Source: JAVBMO01 sp031552355
GTDB lineage: Bacteria; Bacteroidota; Bacteroidia; Bacteroidales; P3
Direction: 5' to 3'
Assembly (NCBI GenBank): GCA_031552355.1
Contig: JAVBMO010000140.1
Span: forward strand, 1 to 15,203
Length of the DNA: 15,203 nt
Both the position numbers and the translations under genes were made by a program. Below are positions 7,881 through 14,495 of the stretch, one piece after another (positions within the stretch are counted from its first letter, which is position 1; every line of letters begins with the position of its first letter). The notes beneath the pieces were generated by a model. That model ran no database searches, was not told where the DNA came from, and saw nothing but the letters and a program-made list of their open reading frames with translations.

Positions 7881-7972
7881 CAGGTAAAACCTGCTTTGAT
7901 AAACCCAACTTAGGCAAAACCTAAGCTGAACATCTATTGTTTTTCTTTTACAACCTCCAACGAACAAAGATA
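7881..7972. repeat. Dispersed repeat, copy A
   Basis: Aligned by hand, 57 of 66 positions match copy B (9115-9210) up to the ttttctttta block, with two 2-base gaps. It contains a small hairpin, CTTAGG-CAAAA-CCTAAG. On the minus strand it begins with TATCTTTGT, a -7 promoter-like match, but without a -33 element, and no lipoprotein gene follows it on that side. Confidence 0.75.
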
Positions 7973-7985
7973 ACCACAATGCCAT

Positions 7986-8450
7986 TTATTCTTCCTCACT
8001 TCCATACGCTGGATACATCTTCATACCCTTCATTACTTCTATAGGGGGATAGGAAACTACCCGATTTATTTTTTTTATATCTGAAGCATTTAAATCATAG
8101 CGTTTTAAAATCTTATACCCTGATTGTACCTCCTCCCATGAATATTTTTCCAATGTATCTTTTGAAAAAAAGTATATAGATAAGACACCCTGAGGAAGAG
8201 ATTGTATTTCATCTTCTATATTTTGTACCCCTTTGTATTCTTCAGAAAAACCGCCTTTGGCTTTTATTTTTGAAAGTTTTGTTTCATGAAAAGACAAAGT
8301 TGTATCAGGGTAAATACCGCCACCACACCATGCTATATAAAAATAAATGTCATTTTCAGAATTATTTTTAAAGTCTATCCAGTCAACATAGTGATGTTCG
8401 CATGATAAAAAAATAAATGCCACAACTGCTAAAAAAAATATCTTTTTCAT
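7986..8450 (-). CDS. Lipoprotein of unknown function, paralogue 1
   Basis: 154 residues. A short signal (KK, then a hydrophobic run) ends in FLSC with the lipidated cysteine at 17. The mature protein begins with an acidic-aromatic stretch, then a segment DFKNNSENDIYFYIAWC and, near the C-terminus, LSIYFFSKDTLEKYSWEEV. Both blocks match the neighbouring lipoprotein (8633-9064; for example KYSWEEV against EYSWDEI), so the two are diverged duplicates. I recognise no named domain. Location is probably the outer or inner membrane facing the periplasm. No convincing promoter is visible immediately upstream, so it may be read from the promoter of the upstream paralogue through repeat copy C. A strong terminator follows at 7774-7804. 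Confidence 0.8.
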   Translation of the reverse strand: MKKIFFLAVVAFIFLSCEHHYVDWIDFKNNSENDIYFYIAWCGGGIYPDTTLSFHETKLSKIKAKGGFSEEYKGVQNIEDEIQSLPQGVLSIYFFSKDTLEKYSWEEVQSGYKILKRYDLNASDIKKINRVVSYPPIEVMKGMKMYPAYGSEEE

Positions 8451-8485
8451 ATTTAGTATGTTTTTGATGATGAATTTCTATAACA

Positions 8486-8621
8486 CCCCCATTCGCTTGA
8501 GGCTGTACCAAAATGAAAGCTGCCGTTCAGACGATGACTTTGCTTCGTCCATTCTATTAATACTGGCTTTGCCTAAGCCAAACACCTATTACTTTTCTTT
8601 TACAAGCTCCGCGAATGGGGG
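8486..8621. mobile_element. MITE-like element with 11-bp terminal inverted repeats (contains repeat copy C)
   Basis: CCCCCATTCGC (8486-8496) and GCGAATGGGGG (8611-8621) are exact inverted repeats bounding 136 bp. Inside are small hairpins, GACGA-N10-TCGTC (8530-8549) and GGCTT-N5-AAGCC, and the sequence shared with copies A and B. The flanks share only ACA, so a target duplication is uncertain. It carries no open frame of its own worth calling and fills most of the gap between the two lipoprotein genes. Confidence 0.5.
8566..8616. repeat. Dispersed repeat, copy C (core only)
   Basis: Shares CCTAAGC, CTATTACTTTTCTTTTAC and a following CTCC-N-CGAA-like stretch with copies A and B, in the same orientation. 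The left half differs from A and B. Confidence 0.6.
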
Positions 8622-8632
8622 ACATTGCCAAA

Positions 8633-9064
8633 CTATTCATATACAACAGTCCAATCCATTTTAACCAACTCCTCTTCTGTAAAAACTAATTTCTTTGCGT
8701 ATAATTGCCGCTCACATATTTCATCCCAGCTATATTCTTTCATAACACTTTCTTTTATAAAGAAAAAGCGAAGTTTTTTATCTTTACAGTCTCTAACAGC
8801 TTTTTCTTTAGACCAATAAACATCTATATAACCTATAGAATCTTTTTCTGCTCTATAAGTAGGATAAATAGAGGTGTCCTGTCCTTTTATAGTTATTTTT
8901 TTATAGATTTGGAGATTTCTACCTTTTACCAAACTGCTTTCGCAAAAACAAACACCATAAATAGCAGAGTCTGATTTATTTATAAATGGAATAATCTCCG
9001 CTCGATCATATACACATGACGAACAAATAACACCTATTAAGCTTATTATTAATATCGTTCTCAT
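8633..9064 (-). CDS. Lipoprotein of unknown function, paralogue 2
   Basis: 143 residues. The hydrophobic N-terminus (one arginine only) ends in CSSC with the lipidated cysteine at 17; an unusual cysteine also sits at -3. The mature region has PFINKSDSAIYGVCFC, matching the corresponding segment of the 7986-8450 protein, and LRFFFIKESVMKEYSWDEI near the end, matching the same protein again. The C-terminal VKMDWTVVYE corresponds to KKINRVVSYP in the paralogue. It is therefore the second member of a tandem family without known function. The start at 9064 is the only one that gives a proper signal peptide. A good promoter lies at 9202-9237, giving a leader of about 130 nt that consists mostly of repeat copy B. 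Confidence 0.8.
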   Translation of the reverse strand: MRTILIISLIGVICSSCVYDRAEIIPFINKSDSAIYGVCFCESSLVKGRNLQIYKKITIKGQDTSIYPTYRAEKDSIGYIDVYWSKEKAVRDCKDKKLRFFFIKESVMKEYSWDEICERQLYAKKLVFTEEELVKMDWTVVYE

Positions 9065-9114
9065 AATTCAATCCTTTAAGGAATCGCAAAATACATTCTT
9101 TAATTTTGTTTTTG

Positions 9115-9210
9115 CAGGTACCCTGCTTTGACAAATCCGACTTAGGCAAACTAAGCTAAGCAGCTATTACTTTTCTTTTATCCCCTTGACGAACGGGGCA
9201 TACAAAGATA
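9115..9210. repeat. Dispersed repeat, copy B
   Basis: Closely matches copy A and extends on the right through CGAACGGGGCATACAAAGATA. It contains hairpins CTTAG-GCAAA-CTAAG and CCCC-N9-GGGG. On the minus strand its edge is the TATCTTTGT promoter element of the 8633-9064 gene, so most of it would be transcribed as that gene's leader. Confidence 0.75.
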
Positions 9211-9237
9211 GGGCTTTTTATTTTTTTCAAACAAAAA
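9202..9237 (-). promoter_or_regulatory. Candidate promoter of the 8633-9064 lipoprotein gene
   Basis: On the minus strand TTTTTG is followed after 21 bases by TATCTTTGT, matching both the -33 and -7 elements of Bacteroidota housekeeping promoters. The -33 element overlaps the T-tract of the fabD terminator. Confidence 0.6.
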
Positions 9238-9269
9238 GGGGATGAATTTATAAATAAAAACATCCCCTT
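9233..9269 (-). terminator. Rho-independent terminator of fabD
   Basis: On the minus strand AAGGGGATG (9-bp arm) pairs with CATCCCCTT across a 16-base loop and is followed by TTTGTTTG. It begins 27 bases after the fabD stop. Confidence 0.75.
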
Positions 9270-9295
9270 GATAAAATTTTCAAAAACGGAAATAT

Positions 9296-10177
9296 CTACA
9301 CGCCTTTGGTTTCAACTTCGGCATTCACTTTTTTAATAAGCCCTTGAAGAACATTTCCGGGGCCTACTTCTGTGAAAACAGTAGCGCCATCGGCAATCAT
9401 GTTTTCTGCAATTTGCGTCCAACGTACCGGAGCGGTCAATTGGGCAATCAAATTTTCTTTAATTTCTTCCGCTTCCGTAACTGCTTTTGCATTTACATTT
9501 TGGTAAATAGGGCAAATACCTTTGTTGAAAGGCGTGGCAGCAATGGCAGCAGCCAATTCAACACGGGCAGGTTCCATCAAAGGCGAGTGGAACGCACCAC
9601 CAACTTTCAAAGGAAGCGCTCTTTTAGCGCCGGCAGCTTTCAATTGTTCGCAAGCTGTTTCTATACCGGCCATACTGCCCGAAATAACCAATTGTCCGGG
9701 ACTGTTGTAGTTGGCAGGAACCACCACCTCATCTTTAATTCCGGCGCAAACTTCTTCTACAGTAGCATCGGGCAAGCCTAAAATAGCCGCCATGGTAGAA
9801 GGAGTCAATTCGCAAGCTTTCTGCATGGCATTTGCACGGGCGGCAACCAAACGCAAACCATCTTCAAACGACAATACTTTGCTGGCCACCAAAGCCGAAA
9901 ATTCACCCAAGGAATGTCCTGCAACCATATCAGGTTGAAAATCGTCGCCCAAACTGATTGCCGAAATAACAGAATGCAAGAACACAGCAGGCTGGGTAAC
10001 TTTGGTTTGTTTCAGGTCTTCATCTGTCCCCGAAAACATGAGGTCTGTAATGCGGAAACCTAAAATTTCGTTAGCCTTTTCGAAAAGTTCCTTGCAAAGA
10101 GGATTGTTTTCGTAAAGTTCTTTGCCCATGCCCACAAATTGTGCGCCTTGTCCGGGAAAAACGTATGCTTTTTTCAT
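9296..10177 (-). CDS. fabD: Malonyl-CoA:ACP transacylase
   Basis: 293 residues, normal length. It moves malonyl from CoA to acyl carrier protein, supplying the extender unit for fatty acid synthesis in the cytoplasm. The nucleophile is S89 in GHSLGEFSAL. The partner histidine is H197 in GAFHSPLM, R114 (AARANAMQ) binds the malonyl carboxylate, and the N-terminal FPGQGAQ (7-13) supplies the oxyanion hole. The C-terminal GPGNVLQGL (272-280) is also typical. The gene stands alone rather than in a fab cluster: a terminator follows it, and a promoter with a possibly structured leader lies upstream, divergent from the tRNA-tuf operon. Confidence 0.97.
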   Translation of the reverse strand: MKKAYVFPGQGAQFVGMGKELYENNPLCKELFEKANEILGFRITDLMFSGTDEDLKQTKVTQPAVFLHSVISAISLGDDFQPDMVAGHSLGEFSALVASKVLSFEDGLRLVAARANAMQKACELTPSTMAAILGLPDATVEEVCAGIKDEVVVPANYNSPGQLVISGSMAGIETACEQLKAAGAKRALPLKVGGAFHSPLMEPARVELAAAIAATPFNKGICPIYQNVNAKAVTEAEEIKENLIAQLTAPVRWTQIAENMIADGATVFTEVGPGNVLQGLIKKVNAEVETKGV

Positions 10178-10209
10178 CTGTTTATATTTTGATTTTTAAA
10201 TTTGTACAC

Positions 10210-10268
10210 ATGAAATATCTATGATAATCATTCCTTTTGGTGAGGCTTTTGTCTCATGGATATTTCAT
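10210..10268 (-). other. Possible structured leader of fabD
   Basis: ATGAAATATC (10210-10219) and GATATTTCAT (10259-10268) are exact inverted repeats enclosing 39 bases. The interior can form further small pairings: TGAG-N8-CTCA, and the near-palindrome ATGATAATCAT. Between the predicted transcript start near 10287 and the fabD ATG, this would be folded mRNA. A DNA-binding operator is an alternative reading. Confidence 0.4.
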
Positions 10269-10292
10269 AAAATTCCTGTGCTTGATTTTTCT

Positions 10293-10301
10293 GCAAAAGT
10301 A
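10293..10301 (-). promoter_or_regulatory. Candidate -7 element of fabD
   Basis: The minus strand reads TACTTTTGC, a full TAnnTTTGY match. The -33 region is a T-run followed by C (TTTTTTC) at about 20 bases' distance, a weak match. The leader would be about 110 nt. Bases 10302-10548 are AT-rich and show no gene. Confidence 0.5.
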
Positions 10302-10548
10302 CGATTTTCCTCGAAATATCGAAAAAAGTGTTTTGAAATAGATTTAAGAAGTCTTGCACCATATTATAACGGTATAAGACAAATTCATGGGAGAATATCT
10401 TGTCATTTTTAAATTAAATAAAACTAAATAAAAGGCAGAAAAGGAGTGAAATTTCATAAAAAGGGAGAGGAATATGTTAAAGAAAGTTTTTGTAATTATT
10501 TGAAAACAAGTATAGAAAAGAAAAATATTAAAAAAAAGCAAAAGAATT

Positions 10549-10580
10549 TTTGTCAGTTAGGAAAAAAGATGTAATTTTGC
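10549..10580 (+). promoter_or_regulatory. Promoter of the tRNA-tuf-secE-nusG-ribosomal protein operon
   Basis: TTTG (10549-10552), a 19-base spacer and TAATTTTGC (10572-10580) are an exact match to the Bacteroidota -33/-7 consensus. The upstream 100 bases are very AT-rich and could help RNA polymerase as an UP-like element. Transcription should start near 10585, about 40 bases before the first tRNA. Confidence 0.8.
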
Positions 10581-10624
10581 ACCTCTGTTAATGAGAAACG
10601 AGTTCTTTGTAAAGCAGTGAAATT

Positions 10625-10698
10625 GCCGATGTAGCTCAGTTGGCCAGAGCAGCTGATTTGTAATCAGCTGGTCGGGGGTTCGAATCCCTCCATCGGCT
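10625..10698 (+). tRNA. tRNA-Thr(UGU)
   Basis: Acceptor arms GCCGATG and CATCGGC pair fully. The anticodon loop TTTGTAA, closed by GCTGA/TCAGC, gives TGT at 10659-10661. The T-loop TTCGAAT is present; CCA is not encoded. Confidence 0.97.
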
Positions 10699-10715
10699 CA
10701 GCAATTTTATAAGAA

Positions 10716-10796
10716 GGGGAGATACCAGAGTGGCCAAATGGGGCAGACTGTAAATCTGTTGGGAAACCTTCGGAGGTTCGAATCCTCCTCTCCCCA
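10716..10796 (+). tRNA. tRNA-Tyr(GUA)
   Basis: Acceptor arms GGGGAGA and TCTCCCC pair fully, with discriminator A. The anticodon loop CTGTAAA gives GTA at 10750-10752. A long variable arm is present, as expected for bacterial tRNA-Tyr. Confidence 0.97.
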
Positions 10797-10807
10797 CTTT
10801 TAAACAA

Positions 10808-10880
10808 GCGGAAGTAGCTCATTTGGTAGAGCGATAGCCTTCCAAGCTATAGGTGGCGGGTTCGAGCCCCGTCTTCCGCT
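10808..10880 (+). tRNA. tRNA-Gly(UCC)
   Basis: Acceptor arms GCGGAAG and CTTCCGC. The anticodon stem ATAGC/GCTAT encloses CTTCCAA, giving TCC at 10841-10843. Confidence 0.97.
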
Positions 10881-10892
10881 CATTACTGAATT

Positions 10893-10925
10893 TTACGGAT
10901 AGGGCGTAGTATGCCTTGTCCGTAA
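10893..10925 (+). other. Hairpin in the tRNA-Gly / tRNA-Thr spacer
   Basis: A 13-bp stem (TTACGGATAGGGC with GCCTTGTCCGTAA, two G-T pairs) closes a 7-base loop. No T-tract follows. A cleavage site for processing the polycistronic tRNA transcript is the simplest explanation. Confidence 0.6.
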
Positions 10926-10938
10926 TAGTAGTTTAAAA

Positions 10939-11010
10939 GCCGTTGTAGCTCAGGGGTAGAGCGCTTCCTTGGTAAGGAAGAGGTCATGAGTTCAAATCTC
11001 ATCAATGGCT
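10939..11010 (+). tRNA. tRNA-Thr(GGU)
   Basis: Acceptor arms GCCGTTG and CAATGGC (one G-T pair). The anticodon stem CTTCC/GGAAG encloses TTGGTAA, giving GGT at 10971-10973. Confidence 0.97.
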
Positions 11011-11066
11011 CGCTCTTGTGCAAATTTATAGAAAATAATTATCAACAATTTTAACAAACGCATAAT

Positions 11067-12251
11067 ATGGCAAAAGAAACTTTTAAAAGGGAAAAACCCC
11101 ACGTAAATGTTGGTACCATTGGTCACGTTGACCACGGTAAAACAACTTTGACAGCCGCTATCACTACAGTTTTAGCTTCAAAAGGTTTGTCAGAAGTAAA
11201 ATCTTTCGATTCAATCGACTCTGCTCCTGAAGAAAAAGAAAGAGGTATTACAATCAATACTGCTCACGTTGAGTACCAAACAGAAAATCGCCACTATGCA
11301 CACGTTGACTGTCCGGGCCACGCCGACTACGTTAAGAACATGGTTACCGGTGCTGCTCAAATGGACGGTGCTATCTTAGTAGTTGCTTCAACAGACGGTC
11401 CTATGCCTCAAACTCGCGAGCACATTCTTTTGGCTCGTCAGGTAGGTGTGCCTCGTATCGTTGTTTTCATGAACAAAGTTGACTTAGTTGACGACGCTGA
11501 GTTGTTAGACTTAGTAGAAATGGAAATTCGTGAATTATTGTCTTTCTACAGTTTCGACGGTGATAACACTCCTGTTATCCGTGGATCTGCTTTGGGTGGT
11601 TTGAACAACGAACCAACATGGGTAGAGAAAATCATGGAATTGATGAATGCTGTTGATACATGGATTCCTCTTCCTGTTCGTGATACTGATAAAGAATTCT
11701 TGATGCCTATCGAAGACGTGTTCTCAATTACCGGTCGTGGTACTGTTGCTACAGGTAAAATTGAAACAGGTGTTATCAACTCTGGTGATGCAGTAGATAT
11801 CATCGGTATGGGTGCTGAAAAATTGAAATCAGTTGTTACCGGTGTTGAAATGTTCCGTAAAATTTTGGACAGAGGTGAAGCTGGTGATAACGTAGGTTTG
11901 TTGTTACGTGGTATCGACAAAGACGAAATTCGTCGTGGTATGGTAATTGCAAAACCTGGTTCAATCACTCCTCACAGAAAATTCAAAGCTGAGGTGTATA
12001 TCTTGAAAAAAGAAGAAGGTGGTCGTCACACTCCTTTCCACAACAAATATCGTCCTCAATTCTATTTCCGTACAACTGACGTAACAGGAGAAATCATTCT
12101 TCCTGACGGAGTAGAAATGGTAATGCCTGGCGATAACTTGACAATTACTGTGGAATTGCTTTCAGATATCGCTTTGAACAAAAACTTACGTTTCGCTATC
12201 CGTGAAGGTGGTAGAACAGTAGGTGCTGGTCAGGTTACTGAAATTCTATAA
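11067..12251 (+). CDS. tuf: Elongation factor Tu
   Basis: 394 residues, the normal length. The GTPase delivers aminoacyl-tRNA to the ribosome. The G-motifs are complete: GHVDHGKT (19-26), T61 of switch I in RGITIN, DCPGH (80-84), NKVD (135-138) and SAL (173-175). The two beta-barrel domains follow from about residue 205 to the end. Codon use is strongly biased to a few codons (GGT, GTT, CGT, AAA), unlike the fabD or AsmA-like genes, as expected for a very highly expressed gene. It follows four tRNA genes and precedes tRNA-Trp and secE in one operon. The 56 bases before the ATG are AT-rich without a clear Shine-Dalgarno sequence. Confidence 0.99.
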   Translation: MAKETFKREKPHVNVGTIGHVDHGKTTLTAAITTVLASKGLSEVKSFDSIDSAPEEKERGITINTAHVEYQTENRHYAHVDCPGHADYVKNMVTGAAQMDGAILVVASTDGPMPQTREHILLARQVGVPRIVVFMNKVDLVDDAELLDLVEMEIRELLSFYSFDGDNTPVIRGSALGGLNNEPTWVEKIMELMNAVDTWIPLPVRDTDKEFLMPIEDVFSITGRGTVATGKIETGVINSGDAVDIIGMGAEKLKSVVTGVEMFRKILDRGEAGDNVGLLLRGIDKDEIRRGMVIAKPGSITPHRKFKAEVYILKKEEGGRHTPFHNKYRPQFYFRTTDVTGEIILPDGVEMVMPGDNLTITVELLSDIALNKNLRFAIREGGRTVGAGQVTEIL

Positions 12252-12257
12252 TCATAA

Positions 12258-12289
12258 TTAAGAAGGGAAAATCAATTTTCCCTTCTTAA
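12258..12289 (+). terminator. Perfect inverted repeat after tuf (partial terminator or processing hairpin)
   Basis: Two exact 15-bp arms (TTAAGAAGGGAAAAT and its complement) with two bases between; the fold would open a slightly larger loop. It is followed only by AAATTT, a weak tail, and by tRNA-Trp four bases later. Full termination is unlikely because secE and nusG have no strong promoter of their own. It may lower downstream expression or mark tRNA cleavage. Confidence 0.5.
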
Positions 12290-12293
12290 ATTT

Positions 12294-12364
12294 AGGAGCA
12301 TAGTTCAAGGGTAGAATAGCGGTCTCCAAAACCGTTGATGGGAGTTCGAATCTCTCTGCTCCTG
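12294..12364 (+). tRNA. tRNA-Trp(CCA)
   Basis: Acceptor arms AGGAGCA and TGCTCCT with discriminator G. The anticodon loop CTCCAAA gives CCA at 12326-12328. It sits between tuf and secE. Confidence 0.97.
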
Positions 12365-12381
12365 CTTAAAAATCGAATAAA

Positions 12382-12600
12382 ATGTCAAAAGTAATTAACT
12401 ACGTAAAATCATGCTACGATGAATTGATGCACAAAGTATCGTGGCCTACAATGAAAGAATTACAAGGAAGCGCTATTGTTGTAGCAGTTGCTTCATTGAT
12501 TATTGCAATTGTAATTTTCATTATGGACATGACTTTTGGGGCACATCCGCATTTGGCATGGAAAGGAATTTTAGGATATTTTTATTCAATATTCTCTTAA
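12382..12600 (+). CDS. secE: Preprotein translocase subunit SecE
   Basis: 72 residues, the short one-helix form. An amphipathic start with the conserved KVSWPTMKEL block (18-27) is followed by one membrane segment (about 30-50). It clamps the two halves of SecY in the Sec channel of the inner membrane. The position between tRNA-Trp and nusG is the classic location. The ATG lies 17 bases after tRNA-Trp. Confidence 0.95.
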   Translation: MSKVINYVKSCYDELMHKVSWPTMKELQGSAIVVAVASLIIAIVIFIMDMTFGAHPHLAWKGILGYFYSIFS

Positions 12601-12621
12601 AAAGATCTTCTCCAATGAATT

Positions 12622-12648
12622 TTTCTCTTGCTTCCCATATGAGAGAAA
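12622..12648 (+). other. Weak hairpin in the secE-nusG gap
   Basis: TTTCTCT and AGAGAAA pair across 13 bases. No T-tract follows. Further right, TAGTTTTGT (from about 12666) matches the -7 consensus but has no -33 partner, so an internal nusG promoter is only a possibility. Confidence 0.3.
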
Positions 12649-12709
12649 GGTTCGACTAATTTATATAGTTTTGTTATTTTGGTATTTATAACATCTCAAC
12701 GGACATTAG

Positions 12710-13258
12710 ATGAGCGAGCAAACAAAAAAGTGGTATGTGGTTCGAGCCATTAGCGGAAAAGAAAAAAAAGCAAAGGAATATATCGAAAACGAAATTTCCC
12801 GCTTAAATCTTAAAGAGTATGTTTCTCAAGTGTTGATTCCAACCGAGAAAATATATTCCATTCGCAATGGTAAGAAAGTTGCCAAAGAACGCAACTTTTT
12901 CCCCGGTTACCTGCTGGTTGAAGCAGTATTGATCGGTGAGATTCCTCATATCATTAAAAATATCCCTAATGTCATTGATTTTTTACGCGAAAAAGGCGGC
13001 GAACCGCTTCCAATGCGTCAAAATGAAGTGAACAGGATATTAGGAAAGGTTGACGAACTAACCACAATGACGGAAGGTTTGAACGACCCTTTTATTGTTG
13101 GCGAAACAGTGAAAGTTATAGATGGCCCTTTCAACAGCTTTAGTGGAGAGATTGAAGAGGTTTACGAAGAAAAGAAAAAGCTAAAAGTAATAGTGAAAAT
13201 CTTTGGACGTAAAACTCCTTTGGAACTTAGTTTCATGCAAGTTGAAAAGGAATCATAA
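12710..13258 (+). CDS. nusG: Transcription termination/antitermination factor NusG
   Basis: 182 residues, standard length. The NGN domain (about 5-115) starts with KWYVVRAISGKE and contains FFPGYLLV (63-70). The KOW domain (about 131-182) starts GETVKVIDGPFNSFSGEIEE. It binds RNA polymerase to reduce pausing and links it to Rho or the ribosome. It has the common NusG form without large insertions, so it is the housekeeping factor rather than a specialised UpxY-like paralogue. It follows secE after 109 bases. Confidence 0.97.
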   Translation: MSEQTKKWYVVRAISGKEKKAKEYIENEISRLNLKEYVSQVLIPTEKIYSIRNGKKVAKERNFFPGYLLVEAVLIGEIPHIIKNIPNVIDFLREKGGEPLPMRQNEVNRILGKVDELTTMTEGLNDPFIVGETVKVIDGPFNSFSGEIEEVYEEKKKLKVIVKIFGRKTPLELSFMQVEKES

Positions 13259-13296
13259 ATGTTAAAGTAATCATTGATTTTAAAATTTAAAGCAAA

Positions 13297-13737
13297 ATGG
13301 CAAAAGAAATTGCAGGTTTGATTAAATTGCAAATCAAAGGAGGAGCTGCCAATCCATCACCACCCGTAGGACCTGCTTTAGGTGCTAAAGGTGTGAACAT
13401 TATGGAATTCTGTAAGCAGTTCAACGCCCGTACTCAGGAAATGGCCGGAAAAATTATTCCTGCTATTATTACTGTTTACAAGGACAAAACCTTTGACTTT
13501 GTATTAAAAACTCCACCTGTTCCTGTTCAGCTAAAAGAAATTACGAAAATTAAAAGCGGTTCTGCTGAACCTAATCGTAACAAAGTAGCTTCAGTAACAT
13601 GGGAACAAGTTCGCCAGATAGCCGAAGACAAAATGCCCGATTTGAATTGTTCTACAATTGAATCGGCTATGAATTTGGTTGCCGGAACTGCACGGAGTAT
13701 GGGGATCACTGTTACGGGTGATAGACCCTCAGCGTAA
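13297..13737 (+). CDS. rplK: 50S ribosomal protein L11
   Basis: 146 residues. The N-terminal domain has the proline-rich signature NPSPPVGPALGAKGVNIMEF, and the C-terminal rRNA-binding domain (about 70-140) ends TARSMGITV. It forms the GTPase-associated centre with 23S rRNA. The gene starts 38 bases after nusG. The short gap leaves little room for an E. coli-like L1-binding leader. It ends in two consecutive TAA codons. Confidence 0.98.
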   Translation: MAKEIAGLIKLQIKGGAANPSPPVGPALGAKGVNIMEFCKQFNARTQEMAGKIIPAIITVYKDKTFDFVLKTPPVPVQLKEITKIKSGSAEPNRNKVASVTWEQVRQIAEDKMPDLNCSTIESAMNLVAGTARSMGITVTGDRPSA

Positions 13738-13770
13738 TAATTAAAAACAAAAACAACACAACAACTCGAA

Positions 13771-14463
13771 ATGGCAAAATTAACAAAAAAGCAAAAAGAA
13801 GCTTTCGCCAAATTTGACAAAGAAAAATTTTATTCTTTGGAAGAGGCTGTACAAGTTGTGAAAAACATTAGCTATACTAAATTTGATGCTTCTGTGGATA
13901 TTGACGTTCGTTTGGGCGTTGACCCTAGAAAAGCAAATCAAATGGTGCGTGGTATTGTTACTTTGCCTCACGGAACAGGAAAAACTGTTCGCGTGTTGGT
14001 ACTTTGTACACCTGATAAGGAAGAGGAAGCTAAAGCAGCCGGAGCCGATTATGTGGGTCTTGACGAATACGTTGAGAAAATAAAAGGCGGTTGGACGGAC
14101 GTCGACGTTGTTATTACCATGCCAAGTGTAATGCCGAAAGTAGGTGCGTTGGGTAAAATTTTAGGTCCTCGCGGACTTATGCCCAATCCCAAAACAGGAA
14201 CCGTTACCATGGAAATTGGAAAAGCAGTGGAAGATGTAAAATCAGGTAAAATTGATTTTAAAGTCGATAAATATGGTATTATTCACACCTCAGTGGGAAA
14301 ATCCTCTTTCGATGCTTCGAAATTGGCTGATAACGCTCAGGAAGTGTTGCAAACCATTCTTAAATTGAAACCCTCTGCAGCAAAGGGAACATACATGAAA
14401 AGTGTATTTATTTCCAGCACCATGAGCCCCGGTATCAAAATAGATCCGAAATCTTTTAGCTAA
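13771..14463 (+). CDS. rplA: 50S ribosomal protein L1
   Basis: 230 residues. The diagnostic segment is GALGKILGPRGLMPNPKTGT (near residues 128-147). It forms the mobile L1 stalk of the large subunit, and in other bacteria it also represses its own operon. It starts 33 bases after rplK in an A- and C-rich gap. Confidence 0.98.
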   Translation: MAKLTKKQKEAFAKFDKEKFYSLEEAVQVVKNISYTKFDASVDIDVRLGVDPRKANQMVRGIVTLPHGTGKTVRVLVLCTPDKEEEAKAAGADYVGLDEYVEKIKGGWTDVDVVITMPSVMPKVGALGKILGPRGLMPNPKTGTVTMEIGKAVEDVKSGKIDFKVDKYGIIHTSVGKSSFDASKLADNAQEVLQTILKLKPSAAKGTYMKSVFISSTMSPGIKIDPKSFS

Positions 14464-14495
14464 TCACGTAACAGGTAAAAATCATCGAAAGAGAT

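Noticed and set aside
7721..7924. 67-codon + strand frame with a hydrophobic stretch
   Set aside because: It runs through a terminator, the perfect palindrome and repeat copy A, so it is a chance frame.
8458..8974. + strand small frames across the lipoprotein pair
   Set aside because: They cross the mobile-like element or lie antisense to the 8633-9064 gene; no signal or domain.
10221..10541. Short frames on both strands in the fabD-tRNA gap
   Set aside because: AT-rich, overlapping promoters and the inverted repeat, without homology or start context.
12441..12659. Out-of-frame reading over secE
   Set aside because: Overlaps the clear SecE gene in another frame and has no membrane or domain signal.
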